Source: Symbiodinium natans
Lineage: Eukaryota; Sar; Dinophyceae; Suessiales; Symbiodiniaceae
NCBI GenBank assembly: GCA_905221605.1
Contig: CAJNDS010001484.1
Span: 2,501 to 16,889 of the forward strand
Length of the DNA: 14,389 nt
Reading direction: 5' to 3'
This document shows, one piece after another, positions 1 to 8,160 of this stretch; the first letter of the stretch is position 1, and every line of letters begins with the position of its first letter. The translations under genes were made by a program, and so were the position numbers. The notes beneath the pieces were generated by a model. The model saw only the letters and a program-made list of their open reading frames with translations, made no database searches and was not told the origin of the DNA.

Positions 1-3
1 TCG

Positions 4-45
4 GAGGTTATAGATTTGGTTAGTGATAGCGATGTAGACGAGGCT
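4..45 (+). other. SUMO-interaction-like motif plus acidic patch in the transposon protein
   Basis: Frame 1 reads EVIDLVSDSDVDEA. A hydrophobic V-I-x-L core followed at once by alternating Ser/Asp/Glu is the established layout of SUMO-interacting motifs (psi-psi-x-psi with acidic or phosphorylatable residues next to it). A Pro run and KRQR, a possible weak nuclear signal, follow at about 49-81. Binding to SUMO is inference from the motif alone, and the motif lies at the cut end of the window. Confidence 0.45.
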
Positions 46-411
46 CCGCCCCCTCCTGCAGTTTTCAAGCGCCAACGCGTCCATTCGCCCAGCGCTTCGG
101 GGCTGAATTTAGTGGGTGCTTACCGTAGTGGTTTCGAAGGCGTCCCCCTCGGGATTCCGACTCCCGCCCAGGCACCAGGCAAGCAACCCGCAGAGGCCGC
201 AGCCCACGACGAGCCCGCGGCCACAAGGATCGCAGCCATCCTCGAAGACATGAGTGGGGGCCAAGTGGACCCGGACTCCACGCATCCATCACGAGAGCTC
301 GAGCGCTTGCTTCGGTCCCTTGCCTCCGAGAAGCTGCGGGACCACCCCACGCTCCCTCCCGGCGCCTGCTTGGAATCGGCAGACGCCGGCGAGGCGTGGC
401 AGCGCGTGCAC

Positions 412-486
412 TGCTCCTTCCTGGGCTGCTCCTGGACTTCGGACGGCGCAGAGGAAGAGCTGCAGCGCCACATCTCGGAGGCACAC
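412..486 (+). other. C2H2 zinc finger in the transposon N-terminal part
   Basis: Cysteines at 412-414 and 427-429 and histidines at 469-471 and 484-486 give C-x4-C-x12-H-x4-H, with hydrophobic residues (F, L) at the usual places. This is the classical spacing of a DNA- or RNA-binding finger. It is a single finger, so high-affinity sequence-specific binding on its own is doubtful. Confidence 0.7.
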
Positions 487-981
487 ACACCAGAGCTCGA
501 GCCTCTGCGGCAGCACATGATCGTGCCGGACGCCCCGGACGCTGCCTACAGCCTCTACTGCGAAGCGATCGCAATCAAGTGCCGCGCGGACGCGCCCATC
601 GCGGGATGCTCGCTGGATCGCAAGGCCCTCCGCTCCTTCGCGGCCGCCACTGCCGGCGACAACGTCGAGGCCCTCGTGTGCTGCGTCTGCGCCTGCATCC
701 ACACACGCGTGGCCGAGACGGAGCAGCAGGGCGACATCGCCTGGCACCGGCCGCTCCGTCCCAAGCCGTCGTCTAAGCCGTTGTCTGGCCCTTCCACGGC
801 CGGCGTCACCTTCCTAGGCCGCCCCACGCAAGAAACAGCCGACCTGCTTGGTCTCGAGGCTTTCTTGCAGAAGTACGACGGGCTGGAGGGCGGCGCGAAG
901 CTGACCGAATTCGAGGACTTTGCTTCCATCCCGGGCCCTGAAAGGCCGATTCCACTGCTGTGCTGCCCAGAAGATCACCGC

Positions 982-1059
982 TGCAGGGCGCACCCCGAGC
1001 ACGTCACATCAGGCGTGTTGTGCGAGGACTGCGAGGTACCTCTTTGCAACCAGTGCCAC
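982..1059 (+). other. B-box-like zinc motif inside the DUF6570-like region
   Basis: Ligand-like residues C982, H991, C1021, C1030, C1045 and C1054, with H1057 next to the last, give C-x2-H-x9-C-x2-C-x4-C-x2-C-H, close to the B-box pattern known from TRIM proteins. It runs straight into the DUF6570-like SLANDMFTG stretch. It may be a cysteine elaboration of that domain and not a true B-box. Confidence 0.5.
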
Positions 1060-1650
1060 GACGAGCTGCGCCAAGGACGACTGCCCCCACGCAGCCTGGC
1101 CAACGACATGTTCACCGGCTACGCGCCGGAGCGCCTCTACAGCGAACAGGTCACGGTCATGGAGATGATCTGTGCGAGCCCCTGCATCACGGCTTTGATT
1201 TGCATGTCCATGGAAGCCAAGTACCACAGCAACGCCACGCTGCCCGACGGCCCGCGCGAGGGTCCGCTCGACGCCCAGGCCCACATGGCGCGACATCGCT
1301 TCGGCGCGCGGGGCAACGCCCTGACTTTCCCGCTGCCTTGGGAAGATCTGCTGCAGCACCTTCAGGCCCAGCCCCAAAGCACCGCTCCCCTTCTGCCTCG
1401 CACGGGCGACGAGCTGGCCGACACGGTCCGGGTCCTGCTCAAGACCAACAAATCCGGCAAGACCACCGAAGCCGAGATCAAGAGCCTGATCCACCAGGCC
1501 AAGGTTAGGCGGCGCGTGGTCGTGGACCTCATCATGGACATGAAGCGCCTGGGCCATCCTTCTTTCCAGCAACTGCAAGAAGACGCCGTGCAACTCGCGG
1601 CTTCGAGCCTGCCCGAAGACGGCATCCCGCCGCAGGTTCTCAAGGTGGGG

Positions 1651-4600
1651 AGGTGGATGACACGGCGGAGGAGAGGCTGCAGCCGCAGAAGGCCGCCACT
1701 CCGTGCGATGGCCGGCAGGACCTGGCGGGCGCCGGCGCCGCCTTCGCCGCGCAACAAGCGCGAGCCGTCGTGCCCGAGGGGCACAGCACCGACCGGCAAG
1801 ACCAGAACGCCGTGGCCGTGGCGGCGCTGGATGACCTGCGCGCGCAAGCCGCTGGCAGCAAAGAGAAGGAAGCGCAAACCTTCGAGGTGCGCACGGGCAA
1901 TCAGCTCGTCGACCAATTCCAACCGCTGTATTTCGCGACAGCCTTCTGCTTCCTCTTCAAGCACGGCACCGCCTGCCCGGACGTACTCAACACGGCCACG
2001 GGCGCGGGCAGCGTCAAGCGCCGCCGATCCAGGGACCCGAGAGCGCCTCTAATCGACATCCAAGACTGGGCGGCCGCCATGCAAATGCGCGTCGAGGCCC
2101 AGTTTCGGAGGGACTGGACCTTCGGGTTTACCGTCTGGAACTACCTGTTCCGCACCATGGTGAACCTGCAGCGGAACACCGTCATGTATGCCCCGTCTGA
2201 TGCCGGCAACGACAAGGACAGGATCCTCCAGGGCGTGCGGCAGCTGTACGACCAACTTCGCACCGGCAAGTACCGCGACGTCAGCGGCGAGATGAAGCCG
2301 GTCAACGGCGTGCTTGCTAAGCTGCACTTCGTGGACGGCCTCTCGGACACGGCCAAGAAGATCCTGCACAATTGCGAGGCGCGGACCCGCAAAGCTCCGG
2401 GCAGCCACGAGGTCCGCACCACCATGCGGCACCAAACGCACGCCAACCGCGTCTGCCACGGCCTGCCGGTCTTCCTGACCTTCTCGCCCTCCGAGCGAGA
2501 CACGGCCCTCATGCTCCGCCTGGCCCGAGTGCGCGCCACCGACCCTGCGCTCACCCACGACAAGTCCGCGCGCCTGCAAAGCAGGGACCAGCCCAAGCTC
2601 GATGTGGAGTTCTACAGGCTCAGCCCCGAAGCCCTGGCGGCCGAGCTGCCTCCCTACGACGAGCGGCGTGCATTGCTGGCCCGGGATCCGCTGGCGTGCA
2701 TGGAGGGCTTCCGCACCCTCGTGCTCTTGACGCTCCGGCACCTCTTTGGCGTGCGCTTCTGCCCGAATTGCCCCAACTGCGCCACTTCTAAGACTCCCTG
2801 CACGGATGCCTTCGGCAGCAACGCCATGGCCTGCGGAGGCATCTTGGGCCGCATCGATGCGATCTACGGTTCCATCGAGTGCCAGAAGAGCGGCGTGCTG
2901 CACGTGCACACGCAAGTCTTCATCCAGTGCCTGCACCAATTTCTGGCCCTGGCCAAGCTAGCGGAAGCCGGCTCGGAGCGCCTCCGCACGCTCCTCCAGC
3001 GCTACGCCTCCTACACGGCCCACGTGAGGCGGACGGTGTACTACGACCCAGCAGCGTGGCGGACGAAACGCCATGAGATCGAGGCGGACTGGCCGGAGTA
3101 CCGCTCCTCCACCTGGGCCCTGAGCCGCCCAAAGTACCAGCGCGATGAAGCGCTTGACGCGAATGCCTGGCGCGGGCGCTTCCTCGAGGAGGATGTGGAA
3201 GCTCTTCAGCAGCTCAAGCAGCACCACGTCCACCTTCCATCCACGAATGCGCCCGACGGCCCGCGCCTCCCTCTCAAGCACTGCCGAGACCCGCGGGATC
3301 CCACGCGCTGCAAGGCCGGCTTTCCCAGAGGAGCGGCGCAAATGACGGAAACCACTTTCTTGATCTGCAGGGGTCTCGGAGAAGAGCTGGGCCTGCCCGT
3401 CAAAGGCAAGAAGAGCGCGCTGGACATGCTCCACGGCCCCATCAACGACCCGGACCTGAACGGCACGCACCCCGCGCTCCTAGCAGCTCTGCGATGCAAC
3501 TCCGACGTCCAAACACCCTACCGATTCCCAGCGCTGCCCGAGCTCCACGATGCGCGCTGCCACGACGACCAGTGTGCAGCCAACCGCGATGTTGCTGCAG
3601 TCGTCCGCGAGGCACAAGTCAACCAAGCAGCGCAAGCAGGATATGGCTGCGACTACATGCACAAGCGCTTGGCCCTGGCTGTGCAAGAGGCCAAAGAGTG
3701 GCTAAAGAGCCAGAAAGATCTCGTGCAGCAGCTGCAGGACAAGCCCGCCGGCTACGTCATGAGCAGGGTCTCCAAGCGCCTGGCCACGGACTGCTACGCG
3801 CGCGGCGTCTGCCGCGGATCCGTGGAATGCGCGAACCTCATCGACCAACACACCCGCAATTGCCTGGACCCAACCCGCGCCGAAGTCATCAAGACAGCGC
3901 AAGTCGCGGACCTATCACTGGCCTACCCCCTGCTGCTCTTAGAAGCCGCCTGCGCGGGGGACCCGCTGCCTGTGGAGCGGTGCAAAGTCGTTCCCGACCC
4001 ACGGCACTCTCGGGCCTATGTCGGGAAGAGGAGCCTTGCCTGTCCCCATTGGACTCTTTACGGGGAGCGCGGTCGTGACGACAGGGTGCATCAACTCTCA
4101 GCTTATGAGATCGTCAGGCACTACCAACACAAGATTGCCGTCCATCCCTGGACCATGCAACAGGCGGACCAAGACGGCAACAAGTATCACGGCCAGCTCA
4201 CAGAAGCAGGAAGGGAACGGGTCCAAGCCGGGTCTGCAAGGCAGCAAATGCTTCCAGGCATCCACTACCAAGTTCCAGAGTCCGGAGCAGCCGACTGGAT
4301 CCCGCTGGGCACGGGCGAACGGGCGCAGCCTTACCGGCACGACTGGGTGTTGGCGCCCCGCTGTCGACCGTACGTTCCGGTGCTGTACGGCGCCGGGGGC
4401 AGCCGCACCGAAGAAGAGCAGGCCAAGAAGATCCTCGTCCTCTTTATTCCTTGGACTACCAATCGAGAGGATGCCTCGGAGGCGGTTCCATACATTGGCG
4501 ACCTGCGCGGGCCCGGCATTGACAGCTGGCGCGAAGCCTTGCGAGCCCGCGTGCTGGGGCGAGGCTTCCCGACCGAGGAAGTCCGGCGCTACGTCCTCAG

Positions 4601-5680
4601 CTTCTGCTTCGTCTACTGCCTCCCGCGTGAGCTCCAGTCGGAGGGAGACCTGGCGCCCAACTCCGACAACGAGGCGCTGGAGGATGTCGTGGAGCACCTC
4701 GACAACGAGGACCTGGAGCTGGCTATGCTCACCCACGTGCGCGGCGGCCGCAAGGAGGAGGACGACGAAGCGAAGGAGGCCACTCTGCAGCACGAGCTCA
4801 CCAAGGACATGTTCGATCTCTCCCACAACGTCTGGCTCTCACCCTCCCTCGGAGCAGACATCGAAGCCACGGCCCGCGCAGCAAACATCACCAGCTCAAG
4901 AGGTGTCCAGGACTGGGAGCGTGCCCTGGGAGCAGCGAAGGCTTCGCGAGCAAGCGCCAACGCATCGGCCAGCAGCAACGCTTCTTCCGGCCTTGTGGCT
5001 GCAAGGGCCGACGGCGCCCGCGTGTCACAGAAGCCGCCCATCCGCGCATCGGACGTCCTCAATTGGCTCCACAGCAAGCGGGTGCGCAGTCTCGTGAACG
5101 CGAAGCAGCACGAGATGCTTGTGCGCGTGGTCGAACGCATCCTAGTGGAGCTGCTCCACGGCGGGCCGGGCACGGGCAAGACGCACGTCCTCACGCTGCT
5201 CCGAGAGCTATTCGGCCTGCTGGGCTACGAACAGGGCCTCGACTACGAAGTCACCGCCTTCCAATGCGTGAATGCCTCGGACCTCCAGGGCCGCACGTTT
5301 CACTGTGCCTGCGGGCTCAGCGTCGGCGTCACGTGCCTCGAGCGGGACGCCGGTAACGACACCGCCAAGCGCCTCGCCTGCTGGCGCTGGCTCATCATCG
5401 ACGAGATCAGCATGGTCTGCGCACGACTCTTGGCGCAGGTCGACCACCGGCTCCGCGCTGTCGTGCCCACGGCCAGCCAGTGGAAGACTGACGCGAGCGG
5501 TGCCACACGCCCCTTCGCCGGCATCAACGTCTTGTTGTTGGGCGACTTCCATCAGCTTCCTCCTCCCGACGGCGGCTTTCTTGCCAACGTGCCTGCCAAC
5601 CTCCGAGGCACGGCCGGAGCGAGCAAGGCAGATCTGTTGGTCGAACACGGCCAGAGTCTCCTGTGGAACGGACCCACGCA
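1651..5680 (+). pseudogene. Helitron Rep-helicase, middle segment (frame 3): Helitron-like N domain, HUH/Y2 Rep nuclease, N-terminal half of Pif1 helicase
   Basis: Continues the same protein in the next frame, after the break near 1650. A Helitron-like N domain covers roughly 1890-2520 (QFQPLYFATAFCFLF, then HEVRTTMRHQTHANRV). Rep motif 1 is FLTFS (2472-2486). The metal-binding HUH pair is H-V-H at 2901-2909. The two nucleophilic tyrosines lie in Y-G-C-D-Y-x2-K at 3642-3665, the classical Helitron Y-x3-Y-x2-K. HCRDPRDPTRCKAGFP (near 3280-3327) is another family signature. An acidic stretch (about 4660-4770) and an Ala/Ser-rich linker (about 4939-4995) separate nuclease from helicase. The helicase begins near 5085: Walker A GGPGTGKT at 5160-5183, Walker B LIIDEIS at 5391-5411, motif III GDFHQLPP at 5541-5564. 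Rep would nick and rejoin single strands at the element ends. The frame runs to a stop at 5742-5744, but sense is lost after about 5680. Confidence 0.9.
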
Positions 5681-7290
5681 AGGTCACCGAGCTCGTCGAG
5701 CGGGAGCGCTGCAAGGACGACTGGTGGAACCAGGTCGTCGATGAGTTCCGCAAGGGGCGCCTCTCCGAAGCCAACTACCGGTACCTTCACGGAGACCCGG
5801 TCGAAGGCTGCACGCTTTCTCCGGAGGAGCGCGCGTCGCGCTGCAGGCTCATCACGGGGCCCGATGACCCAAGGCTGCAAGAGGCCAAGTTCCGGAAGGC
5901 CACCGCAATCGTGGCCAACAATGATGCCCACGCCCAGATCAACAAGGACCGGGCTCGAGCATATAGCAGGGATGCCGGCGTGCCGCTGCGCCTGTCCGTG
6001 GCTCGTGATAGGCCCATCAGCCTGGTCCTGCAGACGGAGCCGAGCGACAAAGCTGCCAAGGTCCGATGGCTCCAGTACCACGACCGAGACACAGGCGACC
6101 TTTGCGGCGTGTTGCCTCTCGCCATCGGCATGCCAGTCGCCCTGACGCAGCACTTGGACCGATCCCAGAAGGCCCTCCTGCGCGGTCGCGTCGGCTACGT
6201 CCACTCGTGGATTTGGGACGAGAACGATCAGCAGCCCCGAACGGTCTTCGTGAAGTTCGAAGGAGCCGCCTGGCAGCTGGATGGCACCAGCGAGCCCGGA
6301 CTGTACCCGGTCCAGCCCGTGCGCCGTCCGTGGTTCCTGGACCGGAAGCGGCCCAAGCCGGCGCTCAAGATCCGCCGCACCCAGATCCCGCTGGTGCCCG
6401 CCTTTGCCATGACCGCCCACTCCAGCCAAGGGAAGACGCTGGAGGCCGTGCTCTTGGACCTCTGCATCAGCAAGAGCACGGACGCCACGCTGGGGACCGT
6501 GGCTGTAAGTCGCGTCCGCAGCCGGCAAGACGTGTTGCTCCTCCGGCGCTTCCCTCACTGGCTCTTTACTCGCGGCGCTCCCGAGGGCCCGACGTTGCTG
6601 CTGCAAACGCTTCGAGGAGAAGAGATCGACTGGGACGCCTACCACGATGCTCGCAGGCCCAAGGCACGATGCCAAAAGTGCAAGCAGGTCCGTGAGCTCG
6701 ACTGCTTCGCCGCCAAGCAGTGGGACCGCGTGCGCACCAACCTCCCGGCGACCTGCCATGCATGCGCCGGTGGCAACAAGCGCAAGCTCACGCCCAGCCC
6801 GAAGCTGGAATGCGCCACGTGCGGTGTGGCCAAGATCGGCGAGGCCTTTCCGAGGGCACAGCTGGAGCAGCAGGATGCTGAAGCCAAGAGGCAATGCCTC
6901 ACCTGCGTGAGCCAGATCCAGACACTCACCTGTGCAGAATGCAAGCAGGATGCCACCAAACCGGTATCTGCCTTTGCAGGTTGCATGCTCACGCTCCCGG
7001 CTGAAGCCGTTGTCTGCCTCAAGTGCCAAGCTTCCGTCTCTCACCTCAAGACGCAAGCCCGCACCGGCTGGTTCAAGTGCCGAGGCGCCTGTGAAGAACT
7101 CCTTCCCAACAAAGCAGCTGCGAAGGGAGACAACCAACGGTGTCTCAACTGCGCTTCCCAAGCCACATGGGACAGGGACGTGCAGACCTGCCGCAGCTGC
7201 GGGGCCAAGTTCAATCATCGGCAAGTGGCCGGTGCTCCACGGGTTCGCTTGTGCCCAAGCTGCCGCAAGCCCAAGAGTACAGCAGCCTAG
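5680..7290 (+). pseudogene. Helitron Rep-helicase, C-terminal segment (frame 1): C-terminal half of Pif1 helicase plus five zinc modules
   Basis: Sense resumes in frame 1 right after the previous segment (KVTELVERERCKDDWWN from about 5680), implying one extra base near 5678-5683; a CAGG in place of CAAGG would rejoin the frames. Helicase landmarks follow: TAIVANNDAHAQIN (about 5905-5945), LAIGMPVALTQHLDRS (about 6118-6168), TAHSSQGKTLEAV as motif V (6412-6450), and AVSRVRSR (6502-6525) with the motif VI arginine. In Helitrons the SF1B Pif1-like helicase unwinds DNA 5' to 3' from the Rep nick. After the helicase, five paired-cysteine modules fill 6670-7263, and a short basic tail ends at the TAG of 7288-7290. 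The start given is a frame junction, not an initiation codon. Neither frame change deletes a recognised motif, so recent decay or sequence error are both possible. Confidence 0.88.
6670..7263 (+). other. Five tandem paired-cysteine (treble-clef-like) zinc modules
   Basis: Cysteine pairs lie at 6670/6679 with 6754/6763, 6811/6820 with 6895/6904, 6931/6940 with 7015/7024, 7078/7090 with 7141/7150, and 7189/7198 with 7252/7261. Each module is C-x2-C, about 17-25 residues, then C-x2-C; the fourth opens as C-x3-C. Modules 1 and 2 carry a Phe between the pairs (DCF, EAF). The shape recalls Stc1-type or other treble-clef zinc domains, but I cannot assign a named family. A role in nucleic-acid binding is inference. 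Confidence 0.7.
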
Positions 7291-7309
7291 CAGCTGCCAA
7301 GTATTCTAG
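7282..7309 (+). other. Candidate Helitron 3' terminus: hairpin, 8-nt gap, CTAG
   Basis: GCAGC (7282-7286) pairs with GCTGC (7293-7297) over a 6-nt loop. After 8 bases comes CTAG (7306-7309), followed by T at 7310. Canonical Helitrons end with a short hairpin about 10 nt before CTRR and insert between A and T, so order and spacing fit. The stem is only 5 bp and overlaps the stop codon, so chance is a real possibility. Confidence 0.35.
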
Positions 7310-7338
7310 TAACAACGCAAGTCTTGATGCCCTGAGTC

Positions 7339-7370
7339 GCCCGCGGAAAGAACAGAGGACAGTGGCGGGC
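7339..7370. repeat. GC-rich inverted repeat just before the telomeric array
   Basis: GCCCGC (7339-7344) and GCGGGC (7365-7370) are perfect reverse complements with a 20-nt loop. Seven bases later the telomeric array starts. It could be an alternative terminal hairpin of the element, since Helentron-type elements have subterminal hairpins without CTRR. No independent support. Confidence 0.35.
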
Positions 7371-7377
7371 AGATCAG

Positions 7378-7514
7378 TAAACCCTAAACCCTAAACCCTA
7401 AACCCTAAACCCTAAACCCTAAACCCTAAACCCTAAACCCTAAACCCTAAACCCTAAACCCTAAACCCTAAACCCTAAACCCTAAACCCTAAACCCTAAA
7501 CCCTAAACCCTAAA
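7378..7514 (+). repeat. Telomeric repeat array 1, (CCCTAAA)19
   Basis: After a partial TAAA (7378-7381), 19 perfect CCCTAAA units run 7382-7514 without a mismatch. The C-rich strand is on plus, the orientation expected at a left chromosome end. The transposon therefore lies on the side where the chromosome terminus would be. Lack of divergence suggests recent origin, conversion, or a telomere captured by the assembly. Confidence 0.97.
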
Positions 7515-7668
7515 CTAAGTGAGGGGTCGCTTCCGTCGAGCGACAGACCCCGAACGCTCGGCCGAGGGCCTTACAGCCCGAGCGCCCAAGCGAAAAGAGA
7601 AACGGAAAGGTGAGGGTTAAGCCTCACCGTCTGTCCTGGACAGGCCAACGGACATCGGCCTTTTTTAC
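7515..7668 (+). other. Hairpin-rich block ending in a T6 run; possible structured RNA or terminator
   Basis: Several stems follow one another. GTCGCT/AGCGAC (7526-7531/7539-7544) has GGG/CCC outside it. CGCTCGG/CCGAGCG lies at 7555-7561/7578-7584, GGTGAGG/CCTCACC at 7609-7615/7622-7628, and CTGTCC/GGACAG close behind. AGGCC/GGCCT then leads into TTTTTT near 7661-7666. A GC stem followed by T6 looks like a terminator or a Pol III stop, but I see no convincing A or B box. Not recognised as a tRNA, 5S or snRNA. Confidence 0.35.
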
Positions 7669-7713
7669 GACAACGTCAGTACTCGGCTAAGGGATGGCCG
7701 GCACCCAGACCAC

Positions 7714-7730
7714 CTTTAGCGTAGCTAAAG
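7714..7730. repeat. Short perfect inverted repeat
   Basis: CTTTAGC, a 3-base loop GTA, then GCTAAAG. The stem is 7 bp and perfect. It stands alone between the hairpin block and the GGGCC-rich repeat; no function is evident. Confidence 0.6.
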
Positions 7731-7921
7731 CAAAACCCCAAATCGTAACCCTTTGCCTCTGGAGGTCGGTTCAGGGTTTTGGGTTCAGGGTTTGTCGGGC
7801 CCCCCCGCCCCGGGGGCCCCCTGGTCCCTGGTAGCTGGATTCCTGGACCAGGAGGCTGGCGAGGGGTCCAGGCAGGCTGGTTGCTCAATTTCGTGATTTT
7901 GGTGGCTTTTTGACGGATTTC

Positions 7922-8160
7922 AGGCCCGGGCCAATAGCCCCCCCAACCAAGGGCCCCCCGAGCCAAGGGCCCCCCGGGCCAAGGGCCCGCCCCTCGAGGG
8001 CCCCCCCAGGCCAAGGGCCAAGGCCCGGGCCGCGGGCCCCGGGGGGCCCTTCCGGGCCAAGGGCCTCCGGGGCCAAGCACCCCCCCAACCAAGGGCCCCC
8101 AGCCCCCGGGCCAAGGGCCCCCCGGGCCAAGGGCCCCCCCGGAGCCAAGCCGCCAAGGCG
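7922..8160. repeat. GGGCC-rich imperfect tandem repeat
   Basis: Variants of GCCAAGGGCCCCCCGG recur with a period near 16-18 bp. Composition is almost wholly G and C with recurring CCAA or CCAAG. Long open frames on both strands (Gly/Pro/Ala/Trp/Arg-rich) follow from the missing T and A and are not called as genes. Strong self-pairing is expected, which also makes assembly errors likely here. Confidence 0.8.

Larger units (their letters stand above)
1..1650 (+). pseudogene. Helitron Rep-helicase, N-terminal segment (frame 1): SIM-like motif, C2H2 finger, B-box-like/DUF6570-like region
   Basis: Open from the window edge with no stop, so the true start is upstream; the first in-frame ATG (250) falls after conserved-looking sequence and is not my choice. 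Residues at 4-45 read EVIDLVSDSDVDEA, a SUMO-interaction-like motif followed by prolines and a basic KRQR. A C2H2 finger (C-x4-C-x12-H-x4-H) has ligands at 412, 427, 469 and 484. From about 676 to 1230 the text resembles DUF6570 of Helitron proteins (a Cys cluster, then SLANDMFTGYAPERLYSEQ); inside it C982, H991, C1021, C1030, C1045 and C1054 have B-box spacing. From about 1650 this frame turns into Arg/Pro-rich shadow sequence, while the frame one base back continues sensibly. That is a loss of one base near the GGGG at 1647-1650, or less likely a frameshift or intron. The role of this part in Helitrons is not known to me; DNA or protein binding is inferred. Confidence 0.75.
1..7309 (+). mobile_element. 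Helitron/Helentron-like rolling-circle transposon, 5' end outside the window
   Basis: The whole left half is one autonomous rolling-circle element on the plus strand. What is seen: a front part with zinc-binding motifs, then a HUH/Y2 Rep nuclease (FLTFS at 2472-2486, HVH at 2901-2909, Y-x3-Y-x2-K at 3642-3665), then a Pif1-type helicase (Walker A at 5160-5183 through motif VI near 6508-6519). A Rep nuclease fused to a Pif1 helicase is the defining gene of Helitrons. Coding is open to base 1, so the 5' terminus lies to the left. The right boundary is uncertain: I place it at the CTAG ending at 7309 because a small hairpin precedes it and a T follows, as canonical Helitrons show. A boundary at 7377, where the telomeric array begins, is the main alternative. 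Two one-base frame changes break the gene. Confidence 0.85.

Noticed and set aside
1-20. The window starts with TC, as a Helitron 5' end would.
   Set aside because: Coding sequence is open from base 1 and there is no 5' leader. A two-base match at an arbitrary window edge carries no weight.
16-249. A start at the TTG of position 16, or at the first in-frame ATG (250).
   Set aside because: TTG is not a normal eukaryotic start. The frame is open further left and the text before 250 looks like real protein, so the start is outside the window.
4018-5097. A 359-codon plus-strand frame inside the Rep-helicase gene, and many long minus-strand frames across 65-7224.
   Set aside because: They overlap the frame with all the catalytic motifs, are rich in Arg/Ser/Pro/Ala as expected of shadows in GC-rich DNA, and show no family features.
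1-7290. Dinoflagellate spliced-leader relic near the gene, which would have confirmed the host.
   Set aside because: I looked for the leader's conserved 3' part (TTTTGGCTCAAG) and found no convincing match; the gene's 5' end is outside the window.
7661-7666. Bacterial rho-independent terminator.
   Set aside because: The shape fits, but telomeric arrays and a Helitron make a bacterial reading untenable. A Pol III stop is possible but unsupported.
7515-7668. tRNA or 5S rRNA gene.
   Set aside because: No cloverleaf with a TTCGA-type T arm and no convincing A/B or internal control boxes. Only serial hairpins and a T6 run.
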